A stretch of DNA of 64,000 nucleotides from Ignavibacterium sp. (GTDB lineage: Bacteria > Bacteroidota > Ignavibacteria > Ignavibacteriales > Ignavibacteriaceae), in the NCBI GenBank assembly GCA_032027145.1, contig JAVSMP010000001.1, positions 1,516,903 to 1,580,902 on the forward strand. The letters are read 5' to 3'. Below, one piece after another: positions 62,921 through 64,000 of this stretch (within the stretch, counting starts at the first letter, position 1; each line of letters opens with the position of its first letter). The notes under the pieces were generated by a model. The model was given only the letters and a program-made list of their open reading frames with translations. It did no database searches and was not told where the DNA came from. The position numbers and the translations under genes are program-made.

Positions 62921-64000
62921 ATGAGTTACCGGATTGAAAAAGATACAATGGGTGAAATTCAGGTACCTGCAGATAAATATTACGGCGCACAAACTGCAAG
63001 ATCGTTAATGAATTTCAAAATAGGCGGAGATAGATTTCCGCGTGAACTTATTCGTGCTTTAGGTATTCTCAAAAAAGCTGCTGCATTAACCAATAAAGAA
63101 CTCGGCACTCTTCCTTCAGACAAAGCTGATCTAATTGTAAAAGCTGCAGATGAAGTAATTGAAGGCAAACTTGATGAACATTTTCCTTTAGTTGTCTGGC
63201 AAACCGGCAGCGGTACACAAACCAATATGAATTCAAACGAGGTAATCTCAAATCGTGCAATAGAACTAGCAGGTGGTGAAATGGGGAGTAAAAAACCAAT
63301 TCATCCTAACGATGATGTCAATAAAGCTCAATCATCAAACGATACTTTTCCAACAGCAATGCACATCGCAGCAGTAGAGGAGATTCATAGAAGATTAATT
63401 CCGATGGTTACAAAACTTCGTGATGCACTTGCAGCTAAAGAAAAAGAATTTAAGGATATAATTAAAATCGGCAGAACTCATTTGATGGATGCTGTTCCAT
63501 TAACACTTGGTCAGGAATTCAGCGGATATGTTCAAATGTTATCAAATGGTCTGGATAGAATCAATGCCTCGCTGCCAAGATTATATGAATTAGCTTTAGG
63601 AGGTACTGCAGTTGGAACAGGGTTAAACACTCATCCTCAATTTGCAGTTAAATCCGCTGAACACATTGCAAAAATTACAGGTAAAAAATTTGTTACAGCT
63701 CCAAATAAGTTTGAAGCATTAGCAGCACACGATGCACTTGTTGAGTTTAGCGGAGTATTAAAAACTCTTGCTGCTTCTTTGATGAAAATAGCAAACGATA
63801 TAAGATTTCTTGGTTCAGGTCCGCGCTGTGGTTTAGGTGAACTTAATCTTCCTGAGAATGAACCCGGCAGTTCAATTATGCCCGGCAAAGTGAATCCAAC
63901 ACAAAGTGAAGCTTTAACAATGGTTTGTGCACAGGTGTTTGGAAATGATGTGGCTGTTAATTTCGGCGGTGCAACAGGACATTTTGAACTTAATGTTTTT
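62921..64000 (+). CDS. fumC: Fumarate hydratase class II (3' end outside window)
   Basis: 360 codons of the usual ~460 are inside the window. [22 protein letters not shown] at the start, [16 protein letters not shown] near 98, [22 protein letters not shown] near 127, [19 protein letters not shown] near 185, and the fumarase/aspartase signature [13 protein letters not shown] near 318. It interconverts fumarate and malate in the TCA cycle; class II, so no iron-sulfur cluster. Ribosome-binding site GGAG, eight bases before the ATG. Confidence 0.97.
   Translation, partial: MSYRIEKDTMGEIQVPADKYYGAQTARSLMNFKIGGDRFPRELIRALGILKKAAALTNKELGTLPSDKADLIVKAADEVIEGKLDEHFPLVVWQTGSGTQTNMNSNEVISNRAIELAGGEMGSKKPIHPNDDVNKAQSSNDTFPTAMHIAAVEEIHRRLIPMVTKLRDALAAKEKEFKDIIKIGRTHLMDAVPLTLGQEFSGYVQMLSNGLDRINASLPRLYELALGGTAVGTGLNTHPQFAVKSAEHIAKITGKKFVTAPNKFEALAAHDALVEFSGVLKTLAASLMKIANDIRFLGSGPRCGLGELNLPENEPGSSIMPGKVNPTQSEALTMVCAQVFGNDVAVNFGGATGHFELNVF

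Overview
The window looks like a chromosome segment from an AT-rich, Gram-negative member of the Bacteroidota/Chlorobiota group, most likely the Ignavibacteria. Six large secreted proteins end in the same type IX secretion (T9SS) sorting domain (NPFNP ... VYDVLG ... GVYFYQL ... KKMIL), and there are many lipoproteins and small outer-membrane barrels. No tRNA, rRNA, CRISPR array or insertion sequence was seen.

Layout. 1-8.6 kb is core metabolism: a Kef-type antiporter with a UspA-like tail (cut by the window edge), enolase, glutamine synthetase, a DMT transporter, a membrane protein and a P-II protein. 8.7-15.7 kb holds a barrel/lipoprotein operon, an OmpR-type two-component system whose kinase has a PDZ-like, a multi-TM and a GAF domain, and an internally deleted radical SAM gene. 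16-27.3 kb is a run of T9SS cargo genes: a frameshifted 5'-nucleotidase, a zinc phospholipase C-like protein, a repeat protein, two YCF48-like propellers and a lipase. 27.4-31.4 kb holds small envelope genes and decayed remnants of an acyl-CoA synthetase and an SDR. 31.7-40 kb is a seven-gene minus-strand operon that looks like lipid head-group synthesis and export: a diacylglycerol-kinase-like protein, an ICMT/PEMT-like methyltransferase fused to a BtaA-like domain, a GNAT acyltransferase, a PLP decarboxylase, a class II aldolase and an FtsX/DevC-LolD type ABC transporter. 40.4-42.8 kb has a second copy of the FxLYD/barrel cassette and an Omp85-like barrel. 44.8-59.5 kb is a defence island (SNF2 helicase, a 65-residue protein, Rad50-like ATPase, AIPR protein, beta-class DNA methyltransferase, DUF1016 nuclease, type III Res-like subunit, then an UPF0175 gene and an AAA ATPase) lying between kbl and tdh. 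60.6-64 kb returns to ordinary genes, ending in a partial fumC.

The most unusual signal is a shared promoter architecture at seven places between 8.7 and 40.4 kb. Three TTTACA/TGACA-like units are spaced exactly 11 bp apart, and in five of the seven a TAnnnT -10-like hexamer follows exactly 20 nt after the last unit. It resembles a Pho box or another OmpR-family operator. It precedes the 5'-nucleotidase, the BtaA operon (twice), both copies of the FxLYD/barrel cassette, the 8.8-kb barrel operon and the truncated radical SAM gene. Replacing phospholipid with betaine-type lipid by BtaA is a known phosphate-starvation response in other bacteria, so I infer that much of 8.7-41 kb is one stress regulon, probably for phosphate limitation, with a possibly new form of phosphorus-free lipid synthesis. 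The local two-component system is a second candidate regulator.
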